Shown here piece by piece: positions 36,395 to 44,820 of a stretch of 64,000 nt of DNA; the stretch's first letter is position 1, and the number at the start of each line of letters is the position of its first letter. The stretch is from the NCBI RefSeq assembly GCF_002833405.1, contig NZ_CP025135.1:2337501-2401500 (forward strand), given 5' to 3'. Below the pieces are notes generated by a model that saw only the letters and a list, made by a program, of their open reading frames with translations, did not search any database and was not told the DNA's origin. The stretch is from Planococcus sp. MB-3u-03 (GTDB taxonomy: Bacteria; Bacillota; Bacilli; Bacillales_A; Planococcaceae). Made by a program: the position numbers and the translations under genes.

Positions 36395-37144
36395 TTATTT
36401 CGCCGTCACGCCGCCGTCTACTGGAAGCTCGATGCCCGTGATATGGCTCGCTTCATCCGATGCGAGGAACAACATCGCATTGGCGACTTCGGTTGCATTG
36501 CCGAGCTCAGGAAGCGCAATTTGTGCGAGGAAATGCGGGCGGAATTTTTCACTTTCCATGTATTCCGCACTCATCGGCGTCACGATATACCCCGGATGAA
36601 CGGAGTTGACACGGATGTTCTGTTTGCCGTAATCGACAGCCGCCGCTTTTGTAATCGACCGGACAGCTCCCTTGGATGCCGTGTAAACGCCCGCTCCTGA
36701 CATGCCAGTCAACGCTGCGATCGATGACACATTGACAATCGATCCGCCCCCGTTTTTAATCATGTGTGGAATCGCCAGCTGCATGCCGTACATAACGCTG
36801 TTCGTATTGATTGCAAAGCCCTTCGCAAAATCTTCTTCGGTTTGGTCCAGGAAATCTTTAGCCACGGAAATGCCCGCGTTATTGACGAGAACATCGATCT
36901 TGCTGAAAGTTTCAACGGTCTGGCTGATGACGGACTGCCAATCTGTTTTGTCCGCCACGTTCTGCTTCATCGCCACTGCTTCAAATCCCGCTGCTCGTAC
37001 ATCTTGCGCGACCTTTTCCGCCGCTTCCACATTAATGTCAGTGGCGACGACTTTCGCTCCTTCTTTTGCAAACAAGCGCACAGCCGCTTCTCCCATGCCA
37101 GATCCGCCGCCCGTGATAATGGCTACTTTGTTTTCCAATCTCAT
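36395..37144 (-). CDS. SDR-family NAD(P)-dependent oxidoreductase
   Basis: The 249-residue classical short-chain dehydrogenase has the cofactor motif TGGGSGMG (about 11-18), NNAGIS (about 88), the catalytic Ser-Tyr-Lys in NVSSIAALTGMSGAGVYTASKGA (Ser about 139, Tyr about 153, Lys about 157) and a PG motif in VHPGYIVTPM. The substrate cannot be told from the sequence. ATG 37144 is preferred because GAGGTG lies upstream. It is divergent from a TetR gene and its promoter overlaps a palindromic operator, so it is probably induced by the TetR ligand. Confidence 0.92.
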   Translation of the reverse strand: MRLENKVAIITGGGSGMGEAAVRLFAKEGAKVVATDINVEAAEKVAQDVRAAGFEAVAMKQNVADKTDWQSVISQTVETFSKIDVLVNNAGISVAKDFLDQTEEDFAKGFAINTNSVMYGMQLAIPHMIKNGGGSIVNVSSIAALTGMSGAGVYTASKGAVRSITKAAAVDYGKQNIRVNSVHPGYIVTPMSAEYMESEKFRPHFLAQIALPELGNATEVANAMLFLASDEASHITGIELPVDGGVTAK

Positions 37145-37166
37145 TATAATCACCTCGAATTAAATT

Positions 37167-37195
37167 TTGATAGTCTGACTATCAATTTATTTCAA
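37167..37195 (-). promoter_or_regulatory. SDR promoter with overlapping TetR-type palindromic operator
   Basis: TTGATAGTCTGACTATCAA (37167-37185) is a perfect 9+1+9 palindrome. On the minus strand TTGAAA (37190-37195), a 17-bp spacer and TATCAA (37167-37172) give the SDR promoter, so the palindrome covers the -10 and most of the spacer. Repression by the divergent TetR protein is inferred. Confidence 0.8.
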
Positions 37196-37260
37196 GTATA
37201 CTCTCGCAATGCCATTACTTCAATTAAAGCGCTATACTAAAAGCAAGGAGTGAAAACGAC

Positions 37261-37893
37261 ATGCCATCAAAACGACAAGAAAACAAACAACTGCAAACCG
37301 ATAAAATCGTTGAAGCCGCAAAAGAACTCTTTACAGAACGCGGGCTGAACGACGTGCAAATGAAAGACGTCGCCGAACGCGCCGGTGCCGGCGTGGCGAC
37401 GGTCTTCCGCTACTTTCCGAAAAAGGACGAATTGATCGTCGAAGTCGCCATCCGCTCACTGGATGCCGTGGAAGCTGAATTCCAGCGCATCATTTCCATG
37501 AAATCAAGCGCCTTCGAACGGCTGGAACAATTGCTCGATACTTTGCTCGATGCACAAAAAGCTGAACAATATAAATCCGCACGTTTCCGGGAAGCATTCG
37601 AAAGCTATGCCTCGTTCCGCACCGAACCGCTTCCTGAGATTGACCGCTACTTGGCAAGGCAGCGCCAGATCATGGATTTGCTCGAACCGCTCATTCAAGA
37701 TGGCCAACGAGACGGCTCCATCAATAGCTCAATTCCCGCTAAACCGCTTATCGTCACCATCATCAACAGCTATTCAAGCTTCACGAACAACGTCGCCTTA
37801 AAATCGTCCATCTCTTACCTGGACGAAGACATCCAACCCGAAACCCAGCAAAAAGTCTTGAAGAAAATTCTGCTCGACTATTGCAGGGCTTAA
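37261..37893 (+). CDS. TetR/AcrR-family transcriptional regulator
   Basis: The 210-residue regulator has an N-terminal TetR helix-turn-helix (IVEAAKELFTERGLNDVQMKDVAERAGAGVATVFRYFPKKDELIVEVA, about residues 17-64) and an all-helical ligand domain. GGAG precedes the ATG. A perfect palindrome lies in the divergent intergenic region; autoregulation is possible since a TATACT -10 for this gene lies 50 bases away at about 37225-37230. The likely target is the adjacent SDR gene. Confidence 0.92.
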   Translation: MPSKRQENKQLQTDKIVEAAKELFTERGLNDVQMKDVAERAGAGVATVFRYFPKKDELIVEVAIRSLDAVEAEFQRIISMKSSAFERLEQLLDTLLDAQKAEQYKSARFREAFESYASFRTEPLPEIDRYLARQRQIMDLLEPLIQDGQRDGSINSSIPAKPLIVTIINSYSSFTNNVALKSSISYLDEDIQPETQQKVLKKILLDYCRA

Positions 37894-38066
37894 TAAGAAA
37901 GCTAAATTGATATCTCTCTCCTTTTCAGCTCATCAGTTGATCCCATCTCCCATTTCCAAAACCAATCATTACTAGATGCCATAACAGGGAAGCGATTTCC
38001 CCACTAGCCGGCAACTCCATATAGAAGCAGATCACATTAAACTTGAAATGATCATTGCAATCTCTC

Positions 38067-38157
38067 AGCTGCCTAGCGCCAAGGGTGAGCCGACGCAGTA
38101 AGACAGACGTTCTTCCTGGCTTACTGCCAAAGGCCAACCCAAAGCAGGGCAGCGACT
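38067..38157 (+). repeat. Structured repeat R1, copy 6
   Basis: Hairpin 38095-38127: stem GCAGTAAG / CTTACTGC. The outer helix reads GCTGCC / GGCAGC, where copy 8 has GCCGCC / GGCGGC, a compensatory change. Confidence 0.88.
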
Positions 38158-38312
38158 ATTTAGTTGAAACACAAACTGAAGAACGGAACAGTTGAGCAAG
38201 CAAACACTCGCTATCCGCTCAACATCTGCCCAGGGAAGCGATTCCCACACTAGCCGGCAACTACATATAGAAGCAGTTCCAACTAAACACGCTTTATCCA
38301 CCGAAATCTCTC

Positions 38313-38403
38313 AGCCGACCAGCGCCAAGGGTGAAGCGAAGCCGTAAGACAGGCGTCCTTTCTGGCTTATGGCGGGAGCTCAACCCAAAGCAAGGCGGCG
38401 ACT
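38313..38403 (+). repeat. Structured repeat R1, copy 7
   Basis: Hairpin 38341-38373: stem GCCGTAAG / CTTATGGC with one G-T pair. It lies 246 nt after copy 6. Confidence 0.85.
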
Positions 38404-38556
38404 ACCTAGGTGAAATAAAACAGAAGCACGGAACAGTTCTACACACAAACACTCACTATCTTGCTAAGACTAGCCAGGGAAGTGAGTCCCCCACTAGCCG
38501 GCAACTGTATATAGAAGCAGATTCACTTAAGCTTAAAATAATCAATGCAATCACTC

Positions 38557-38647
38557 AGCCGCCCAGCGCCAAGGGTGAAGCGAAGCAGTAAGACAGGCGT
38601 TCTTCCTGACTTACGGCGGGAGCTCAACCCAAAACAAGGCGGCGAAT
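38557..38647 (+). repeat. Structured repeat R1, copy 8
   Basis: Hairpin 38585-38617: stem GCAGTAAG / CTTACGGC (one mismatch), inner CAGG / CCTG. It lies 244 nt after copy 7. Bases 37894-38716 contain only these repeats and their spacers. Confidence 0.85.
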
Positions 38648-38716
38648 AGCAAAATGGAACCCGAGCAGAAGCAATGGAACTATTACACAATATAATCCCG
38701 CTATCTTCATTCAAAA

Positions 38717-38748
38717 CAAAAAAGACGCAGCTCATCGCTGCGTCTTTA
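38717..38748 (-). terminator. Terminator of the GGDEF-EAL gene
   Basis: On the minus strand AAAGACGCAGC / GCTGCGTCTTT is followed by six T after the stop at 38754. Confidence 0.9.
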
Positions 38749-38753
38749 CACAT

Positions 38754-40841
38754 TCAATATAAAATCGGTGTATGGAACATCCCGTCCGGCTGCTCCAGAT
38801 ACTTGTCCCACACCCTTGCTGCCTTATCGGCAGGAAGTGGCCGGCTGAAATAATAGCCTTGACCGATGACTTCATATTGCCGCATCAAAGTCACTTGCTC
38901 AATCGTCTCGAGGCCTTCCACGACAACGTCCGCCCCCAGGTTTTTCCCGAGCTCGATAATGGTCGCCAGGATCGCCATGCTGCGGTCGCTGCCGAGCACT
39001 TCGTCGACTAAGGACTTGTCGATCTTCAATGTATCAATCTGGATATTCTTGACCGCGTTGAGCGATGAATATCCAGTACCGAAATCATCGATCGCCAGCT
39101 TGACGCCGATTTCCTGCAGCTCTTCAACCAATGCCGCTGCAGTATCGAGATCGATCATGACACTTTCGGTGATTTCGATTTCCACGCATTTGGCAGGCAC
39201 GTTCGTGGCGATTAAAATGCGCGCCACTTTTTCAGCAAACTCCGGATCCAGAAATTGCTTAGCGGATACGTTGACCGACACGTGGATATCTGGCCGGCCT
39301 TCCCGGCGCCAGGCACTCAATTGCTGGCAGGCTTCACGCAGCACCCATTCGCCGATTGAATGAATCGCACCGCATTCTTCAGCGACAGGGATGAATTCAG
39401 ATGGCGGAACGGCGCCCAGCGCAGAATTCCAACGAAGCAAGGCCTCGAATCCGATGACCTGCCCGCTTAATAACTCGACTTGCGGCTGATAATGGACCGA
39501 GAACTCCCCGTTCACCAAAGCTTGCTGCAACGCCGACGTTATTTCCTGCTTGCGAATCGAGCTGTCCAGAAGCTCAGGGGAAAAGAATTCATAGCTCTCC
39601 TTACCGGCGCTTTTCGCCATGAATAGCGCCAGGTCCGCTTGCTTGATCAAACTCTCCTCGTTAAGCTCCGTAATTTTTTGGCAGCTGATACCGAGACTGA
39701 TGCCGGAAGCCACAGACCGTTCCCCTATCTGTATCGGCTCCTCCATCACCAGTAAAATGCTTTGGCAAAGACGCTCCATGTAGGATTTTTTGGCATTGGG
39801 CACCGCAAAGACAAATTCATCCCCGCCGAGCCTGGCGAGCGTGATGGTTTTCGGCAGCACCGAATTCAAGCGCTCGACGACTTTTTTCAAAAACTGGTCG
39901 CCGCCATCATGGCCGATCAATTCATTGATCGATTTAAAATCATCAAAATCGAGAAGCACGACGCCGATCGACTCCACTTTGCCGTCTGGTGAATCCATCA
40001 ACTCCCGGAAATGCGCAAAAAACCAATGGCGGTTCGGAACACCCGTCAACTGGTCGGTATACGCGAGCGTCCGGAATCGGCTTTCGCTTGCTTTCACTTG
40101 CTGCAGCAGCCCGGTCTCAGTTTCCAGCGCATGCAAATCGACGAGAGCCAGATTCGCTGCAGACAACAGCAGCAAGGCAACAATCGAAGCGACAAAAACA
40201 GCCATCGTGATAGCCCCCATGCCATCAGCTGTCGCTTCCGGAAGAGCCATATTGGAATAGAAGGTTCTTGTTGAAGTGTAATACAGCAAAGTGAGCACGA
40301 ACCCTAAAATAGTGGCGTTTTTAAGCCGCTGTTTTTCTGTCACTTGGGTCGTATTGGTCTTCATTACGAAGCGGAAGCTGAAGTAGCTTATTCCCAGTAC
40401 AGTGATTGCCGACAATACATAATAGCCTGGCGAAATCGCCCAAAACCGGACGTCCAATACGCCCGATAACCCAAGAAAATGGACTGCTTTCATAAAAAAT
40501 GCCGTGACGAGAACCCGTTTCGCCATGTCACTGCGGTTGTTGATGTTTTTTGGCAGGATTTTCAAGACATAAATTGCCAATACGCAGGCTGTAAACAGTG
40601 CGAGGGCAAGTAGCCAATAGCGCGGCGTAAACTGGTATTCCGCCATAAAGGTCAGAATGCCGATTACTTGAATGCCAAAAAACCCACTGCCCAAAGCCAG
40701 CACCGCCAGCAGATTGGAGCGGGAATTAATAGCCTTTTTCCGCTTGCTTACGTATTCAATCAGGATCAACACGGTGTAGCTCGTCGCTATGGAAACGATG
40801 ATTGATAAAAAGATTAAACTGATATGTGGGAACATATCCAT
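38754..40841 (-). CDS. Membrane GGDEF-EAL protein (c-di-GMP turnover)
   Basis: The 695-residue protein has about seven N-terminal membrane helices (1-245; spacing resembles an MHYT sensor but its His motif is not clear), a GGDEF domain (about 255-425) with intact LARLGGDEFVFAV, and an EAL domain (about 435-685) with GFEALLRW, ITESVMIDL, IDDFGTGYSSL, KIDKSLV and VVEGLET. Both active sites look complete, so it could make and degrade c-di-GMP at the membrane; usually one activity dominates. ATG 40841 has GGAGG six bases upstream, better than the longer frame. It is monocistronic. Confidence 0.93.
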   Translation of the reverse strand: MDMFPHISLIFLSIIVSIATSYTVLILIEYVSKRKKAINSRSNLLAVLALGSGFFGIQVIGILTFMAEYQFTPRYWLLALALFTACVLAIYVLKILPKNINNRSDMAKRVLVTAFFMKAVHFLGLSGVLDVRFWAISPGYYVLSAITVLGISYFSFRFVMKTNTTQVTEKQRLKNATILGFVLTLLYYTSTRTFYSNMALPEATADGMGAITMAVFVASIVALLLLSAANLALVDLHALETETGLLQQVKASESRFRTLAYTDQLTGVPNRHWFFAHFRELMDSPDGKVESIGVVLLDFDDFKSINELIGHDGGDQFLKKVVERLNSVLPKTITLARLGGDEFVFAVPNAKKSYMERLCQSILLVMEEPIQIGERSVASGISLGISCQKITELNEESLIKQADLALFMAKSAGKESYEFFSPELLDSSIRKQEITSALQQALVNGEFSVHYQPQVELLSGQVIGFEALLRWNSALGAVPPSEFIPVAEECGAIHSIGEWVLREACQQLSAWRREGRPDIHVSVNVSAKQFLDPEFAEKVARILIATNVPAKCVEIEITESVMIDLDTAAALVEELQEIGVKLAIDDFGTGYSSLNAVKNIQIDTLKIDKSLVDEVLGSDRSMAILATIIELGKNLGADVVVEGLETIEQVTLMRQYEVIGQGYYFSRPLPADKAARVWDKYLEQPDGMFHTPILY

Positions 40842-41126
40842 GGCAAACCTCCTGACTTGGCGAACCAAAAAATGTTGTTTAGCTAACTATTTTGATGCTT
40901 TCAGAAGGAAATCCCTTGATAAAAGGACTTTATAACCATCATTAAAATTCATCAGTGATTCTTATAACTCTTATTTCTGGAATATAGTAAACATTATACC
41001 TTCGATTCCCTCCTTTTCACATAGACCTTAATGCCTGCTGCTATCTCTTAAATTTATCCATCACACGAAAAACAATGTCGTTTATCCTACCATCCGCGCT
41101 TATTGAACGTTTTTTTCGGAAATTAA
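40842..41126. other. Intergenic stretch, no gene seen
   Basis: About 285 bases upstream of the GGDEF-EAL gene show no convincing ORF, repeat or complete promoter. A TATAAT-like hexamer occurs on the minus strand near 40993-40998 without a matching -35. Confidence 0.4.
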
Positions 41127-41160
41127 AAAAGCGCCGCCCTCGCAGCGCCGCCTCTTTTCC
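41127..41160 (-). terminator. Possible terminator of the 109-residue protein gene
   Basis: A GC-rich segment with GCGC/GCGC pairing is followed by six T on the minus strand. Part of it is a direct repeat (AGCGCCGCC twice), so the fold is less certain. Confidence 0.4.
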
Positions 41161-41164
41161 TCCA

Positions 41165-41494
41165 TTATTCCCCTGATTTCCCGTTGCTTCCTTTCTTCTT
41201 CAACGTCACCGTCATCCCAGCTTCTGCTTTGCCGGCAACAATGAACTGCAACAGGCCGCCTGTCTCGACTGCCCCGACCACGTTCAATTCAATCGTCTCC
41301 ACTTCATAGCCTTCAAAACCGCGCACCATCTCTTCCAACTTGTCCCGGGAAATCGGTGCGTGCTCGCCGCTTTCAGTTGCGGTTGCCATCTTGAATTGCT
41401 TGCTGTTCATGCCGTTGCCCTGAGCTTGGATATCAGTTACTTGATTTTCCTCAATGACCGGCAGCCAGATGAACGGCTCCTTGGATTCAGCCAT
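41165..41494 (-). CDS. Small protein of unknown function, divergent from a HEPN-like gene
   Basis: The 109-residue protein is not recognised with confidence. The C-terminal half ELNVVGAVETGGLLQFIVAGKAEAGMTVTLKKK has a beta-strand pattern that recalls the small trypsin- or peptidase-co-occurring domains found near conflict-system genes; this is a weak resemblance by eye. ATG 41494 has AAGGGGG seven bases upstream. It is divergently arranged with the HEPN-like gene, sharing 130 bases of intergenic DNA. Confidence 0.6.
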   Translation of the reverse strand: MAESKEPFIWLPVIEENQVTDIQAQGNGMNSKQFKMATATESGEHAPISRDKLEEMVRGFEGYEVETIELNVVGAVETGGLLQFIVAGKAEAGMTVTLKKKGSNGKSGE

Positions 41495-41625
41495 GCCCAT
41501 TCCCCCTTTCGTATTGTCTCCTATATTCCATATTTTCTGCCAATTTCCTGCCGCGGGGTGACCAATGGACATTTTTCCCTTAGAATGGAGAGAGACACAT
41601 CAAAACGCATCAAGGAGGAAATGGG

Positions 41626-43026
41626 ATGGCAACTTTAAGCGACATCGCGCTAGCTGATGATTTAGGGCAATTTGAAATAAAAGAAATTTACGGGGCGACC
41701 CACCAGCTCCTGCAGGAAATGCAACAAGCGAAAGCCGAAGCTTTCCCTGGCCGCATCAATGCCATGATCAATCATTTAAAGGAGCGCCTTCAAGGCAAAG
41801 CGGCATATCCGCTCGCCGTGCTGCTTGAGACGAGCTATCTATCGATCCAGCACCAGCTGAAAAAAGACTGGAACTCCGACTTGAAACAACGCCAATTGTA
41901 TCTATACGACAATACGATCGAAACTTACCGCGGGCGCATTCCATCGAATGTCTGGAACCAAGTGTGCTTGAACTATGCGGAAACGCTTGTCCACACCGGG
42001 CGCTCGATCGATGCGCAAGCGGTCCTGAAAGAAATGGTCAAAGATGAAAACGATCCATCTTACCAGCGATTGAACGGCGAATTCGGCTGGACTTTGATTT
42101 TCTATTCGACTTTCCTGCCCGTCAAAGCCGAGCGCCTTGGCGCACTTGAAAAAGCGCTCGATTTATTCAAGACGGCCAAAACCGACATCAAAGATGAAAA
42201 AGGCCAAGCCCTTTACGACGAACGCATCAAACTTGCTGGGAACATGATCGATCAGCTCGGCGATGTGGATCCCGTGAAACTTGCCCAGCAGCCTGAACCA
42301 GCTGCCGACGAACAGCGCTACCTCAACTGGTGTGCCGAGCAACAATTATTCCTCAACAGCGGCAATGATATCGAGCCGGACACGATGGCGAAGCGCGATC
42401 TTCCGCTACGCATCCAGAACAATGCGTTCCTCGGCAATTTCCTGGATTCGTTGACGCATGAATTCACGGCGATGCGCCGTTCGCTCTACCTCGCAACGAA
42501 CAGCGAAGAAGTCGCAGACGACCATAAGATGGACGGCGACAATACACGCTACACGAAACGTCATGAAGATTTGAAGCAAGTTTATCGCCAGGCCTATTCC
42601 CTGTTCGATAAAATGGCGCTTTTATTGAACCAGACGATGCAGCTCGGCGTGGAAGAGCCTCGCGTCAATTTCCAGCGCATCTGGTTCGAGGACGAAGACT
42701 TGAAAAAACCGCTTAAGCCATTTGTCCAAAACACGAAAAACGATGCCTTGAAAGCATTGTACTGGCAGTCGAAAGAAGTGTACGGCTATGAGAAATCGGA
42801 TGAGCAAAGCTTGTTCGTGAAAAAAGCCTTGCACATCCGCAACCGCATCGATAATAGCTATTTGCAAGTGGTCGAAAAAGCGGAGCCGTTCGAAAAAGAC
42901 AACGCCCGTGCACAAAGCCACCACATTACGGAAGCAGAGCTCGAACGCATGACGCTCGCCATGAGCCAAAAAGCGCGTAACGGCCTGATGTACTTGCAAT
43001 TCGCCTTGGCGATCGGTAAGAAATAA
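41626..43026 (+). CDS. LA2681-like HEPN/TPR protein
   Basis: The 466-residue protein has an N-terminal helical repeat part with TPR character (NVWNQVCLNYAETLVHTGRSIDAQAVLKEMVKDENDP, about residues 108-145) and a C-terminal helical domain like the LA2681 HEPN group. HEPN RNases carry R-x4-6-H; here the matching segment HIRNRIDNSYLQV (about 408-420) has Asn where the family His is expected, so RNase activity is doubtful. GGAGG precedes the ATG. HEPN proteins often act in toxin or phage-defence systems, but a housekeeping role cannot be excluded. Confidence 0.55.
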   Translation: MATLSDIALADDLGQFEIKEIYGATHQLLQEMQQAKAEAFPGRINAMINHLKERLQGKAAYPLAVLLETSYLSIQHQLKKDWNSDLKQRQLYLYDNTIETYRGRIPSNVWNQVCLNYAETLVHTGRSIDAQAVLKEMVKDENDPSYQRLNGEFGWTLIFYSTFLPVKAERLGALEKALDLFKTAKTDIKDEKGQALYDERIKLAGNMIDQLGDVDPVKLAQQPEPAADEQRYLNWCAEQQLFLNSGNDIEPDTMAKRDLPLRIQNNAFLGNFLDSLTHEFTAMRRSLYLATNSEEVADDHKMDGDNTRYTKRHEDLKQVYRQAYSLFDKMALLLNQTMQLGVEEPRVNFQRIWFEDEDLKKPLKPFVQNTKNDALKALYWQSKEVYGYEKSDEQSLFVKKALHIRNRIDNSYLQVVEKAEPFEKDNARAQSHHITEAELERMTLAMSQKARNGLMYLQFALAIGKK

Positions 43027-43032
43027 GCAAAT

Positions 43033-43068
43033 AGAAAAGCCGTGCAGCTTTTGCTGCATGGCTTTTTC
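43033..43068 (+). terminator. Terminator of the HEPN-like gene
   Basis: AAAAGCCGTGCAGC / GCTGCATGGCTTTTT forms a strong stem just after the stop. It is almost the same sequence as the terminator at 43429-43464. Confidence 0.88.
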
Positions 43069-43149
43069 AGAGTGTTGACGAAGGCTATAAATCCATTACG
43101 AATTAGAATGGAAGCTTTTTCTACAGTCAAAATCAATGGTCTGTCTAAG

Positions 43150-43425
43150 TATTTGGAGAAGCGTTCGCTCGACTCCAGTGGAGCAGCGTAAGCGACGAGA
43201 CGACAGAGACCCGCAAGCAATGAATGAGCGAAGTTTACCTGAGCGCATTCATTTGCGACGCATCTGCCACGCAGATGTGGGAGCAAGCGGGTTTTCTGCG
43301 ATGCTCGAACGTAGTGAGAGTTGAGCACAAGGGTTTCTTAGCGACTGAGGAGGCTTGGGCGCGAGCCCACGGAAAGCGAGCGATAAGCTTCGGAAAATAA
43401 AATTTCTCACCTTTCTCGACAGCCT
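43150..43425 (+). repeat. Interspersed repeat family R3, copy A
   Basis: The core (about 43214-43295) contains TTCATTTGCGACGCATCTG then a hairpin CATCTG/CAGATG and GTGGGAGCA, shared with copy B at 55590-55660. The element lies between two near-identical terminators. No protein is apparent. Confidence 0.65.
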
Positions 43426-43428
43426 GAG

Positions 43429-43464
43429 AAAAGCCGTGCAGTTTTTGCTGCACGGCTTTTTGTA
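43429..43464 (-). terminator. Terminator of the Lrp/AsnC regulator gene
   Basis: AAAAGCCGTGCAG / CTGCACGGCTTTTT is a perfect stem with A and T runs on both sides; near-identical to 43033-43068. Confidence 0.85.
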
Positions 43465-43472
43465 TGTATAAA

Positions 43473-43889
43473 TCATTGTCCGTATTGCTGGATGGCGATG
43501 GTGACTTTATAGCTTGCGAACTCGCTGATGTCGTTCAAGAAATCGTCCAGTTGCTGGTGCGTCGGGAAATGGCATTCGATCAAATAACAGCCTTCGCCAC
43601 TCGTTTTGAAATAGCGGCTGACCGTTTCGGGCCGGCGATTTAGGTCGTCGAGAAACTTCTGGTGACGGGGTTCGTGCATAATGGCCGTAACAAAGGCGTG
43701 TACGGAATAACCGAGTTTTTCTTTGGACACACGGATCGTATAGCCATCGATAATTCCCGCTTCCTCCAATTTCAAGACGCGTGCAGCGGTTGCTTGCCCG
43801 GTCAAATGCACTTTTTCGCCAAGCTCTTTCATTGTCATGCGGCCGTTGTGGGAAAGTTCACGCAGGATAAGTTGATCTGTCGGATCCAT
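43473..43889 (-). CDS. Lrp/AsnC-family transcriptional regulator
   Basis: The 138-residue protein has an N-terminal AsnC-type helix-turn-helix (LILRELSHNGRMTMKELGEKVHLTGQATAARVLKLEEAGIIDGYTI, about 6-51) and a C-terminal RAM domain (VHAFVTAIMHEPRHQKFLDDLNRRPETVSRYFKTSGEGCYLIE). Lrp-type proteins bind amino acids and control metabolism. ATG 43889 is chosen although its AAGGA is rather far (12 bases); ATG 43910 has no ribosome site. It is divergent from the MBL gene, which is a plausible target. Confidence 0.88.
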   Translation of the reverse strand: MDPTDQLILRELSHNGRMTMKELGEKVHLTGQATAARVLKLEEAGIIDGYTIRVSKEKLGYSVHAFVTAIMHEPRHQKFLDDLNRRPETVSRYFKTSGEGCYLIECHFPTHQQLDDFLNDISEFASYKVTIAIQQYGQ

Positions 43890-44009
43890 TACACGGTCAA
43901 TTCCTTTCATTAATCAAGTGAAAACACCAAAAGACCTTCACGAGGCCATCGTCTCTATCGTGAATTTCAGTATATACTAGGGTCACTACTCATGAAAGGA
44001 GTTCGAATC

Positions 44010-44771
44010 ATGAAAATCGAACAGATCCGCAACGCCACTTTACGCATCCAATACGCAGGCAAGCATTTCCTCGTCGACCCGTTTCTCGGCGATAAAGGAA
44101 GCTATCCACCATTCCCGAATTCCGCCCGACAAGATCAAAACAACCCTTTGGAGGAATTGCCGATTCCGAAAGAACAGCTCATCCAAGGAATCGATGCACT
44201 CATCATCACCCATCTTCACTTGGACCATTACGACGAAGCAGCCAAAGAGATCTTGCCGAAACATTTGCCGCTCTTCAGCCAAAATGAAGAAGACGCACAA
44301 GTGCTTCGCAACGACGGCTTCACGAATGTCACCATCCTCAGTGAAGAGACAAGCTTCGAAGGCGTCCGCCTGATCAAGACGCAAGGTGAACACGGCCGCG
44401 GCGACATCCTGAAAATGGCAGGTCTCGTCTGCGGCGTTGTCTTTAAACATGAAGACGAAAAAACGCTTTATATCGCAGGCGACACCGTTTGGTATGCGGG
44501 CGTCCAACAAGAAATCGATGCGCACCAGCCCGAAGTCATCGTCTTGAACGCTGGCGACAATCAATTCCTAGAAGGCGGCTCGCTTGTCATGGGCAAGGAA
44601 GACGTCCTACAAACGCACAAAGCAGCACCGCAAGCGACATTGATCGCAAGCCATATGGAAGCCGTCAACCACTGGGCCTTGTCCCGCGAAGAGCTAAAAG
44701 CTTTTGCAAACGAGCAAGGATTCTCTGATAAATTGCATGTTCCACAAGACGGCGAAGCATTCGAATTTTAA
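44010..44771 (+). CDS. MBL-fold metallo-hydrolase (UlaG-like)
   Basis: The 253-residue protein belongs to the L-ascorbate-6-phosphate lactonase-like branch of metallo-beta-lactamases. It starts with KIEQIRNATLRIQYAGKHFLVDPFLGD and carries the metal site THLHLDHYDEAA (about 68-79), then GDTVWY (about 159) and SHMEAVNHW near the C-terminus. The substrate is unknown. ATG 44010 has AAAGGAG eight bases upstream, better than the earlier ATG. A strong terminator follows. Confidence 0.9.
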   Translation: MKIEQIRNATLRIQYAGKHFLVDPFLGDKGSYPPFPNSARQDQNNPLEELPIPKEQLIQGIDALIITHLHLDHYDEAAKEILPKHLPLFSQNEEDAQVLRNDGFTNVTILSEETSFEGVRLIKTQGEHGRGDILKMAGLVCGVVFKHEDEKTLYIAGDTVWYAGVQQEIDAHQPEVIVLNAGDNQFLEGGSLVMGKEDVLQTHKAAPQATLIASHMEAVNHWALSREELKAFANEQGFSDKLHVPQDGEAFEF

Positions 44772-44777
44772 TTGTCA

Positions 44778-44809
44778 AAAAGCCAGGAATCTGAATTCCT
44801 GGCTTTTTC
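44778..44809 (+). terminator. Terminator of the UlaG-like gene
   Basis: AAAAGCCAGGAATC / GAATTCCTGGCTTTTT forms a strong stem-loop 7 bases after the stop, flanked by A and T runs. Confidence 0.9.
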
Positions 44810-44820
44810 ATATGCAAAAA

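Noticed and set aside
23413..38647. Tandem repeats considered as a CRISPR array
   Set aside because: Units are about 91 nt with 125-155-nt spacers that are themselves related, there are only two or three units per site, and no cas gene is present.
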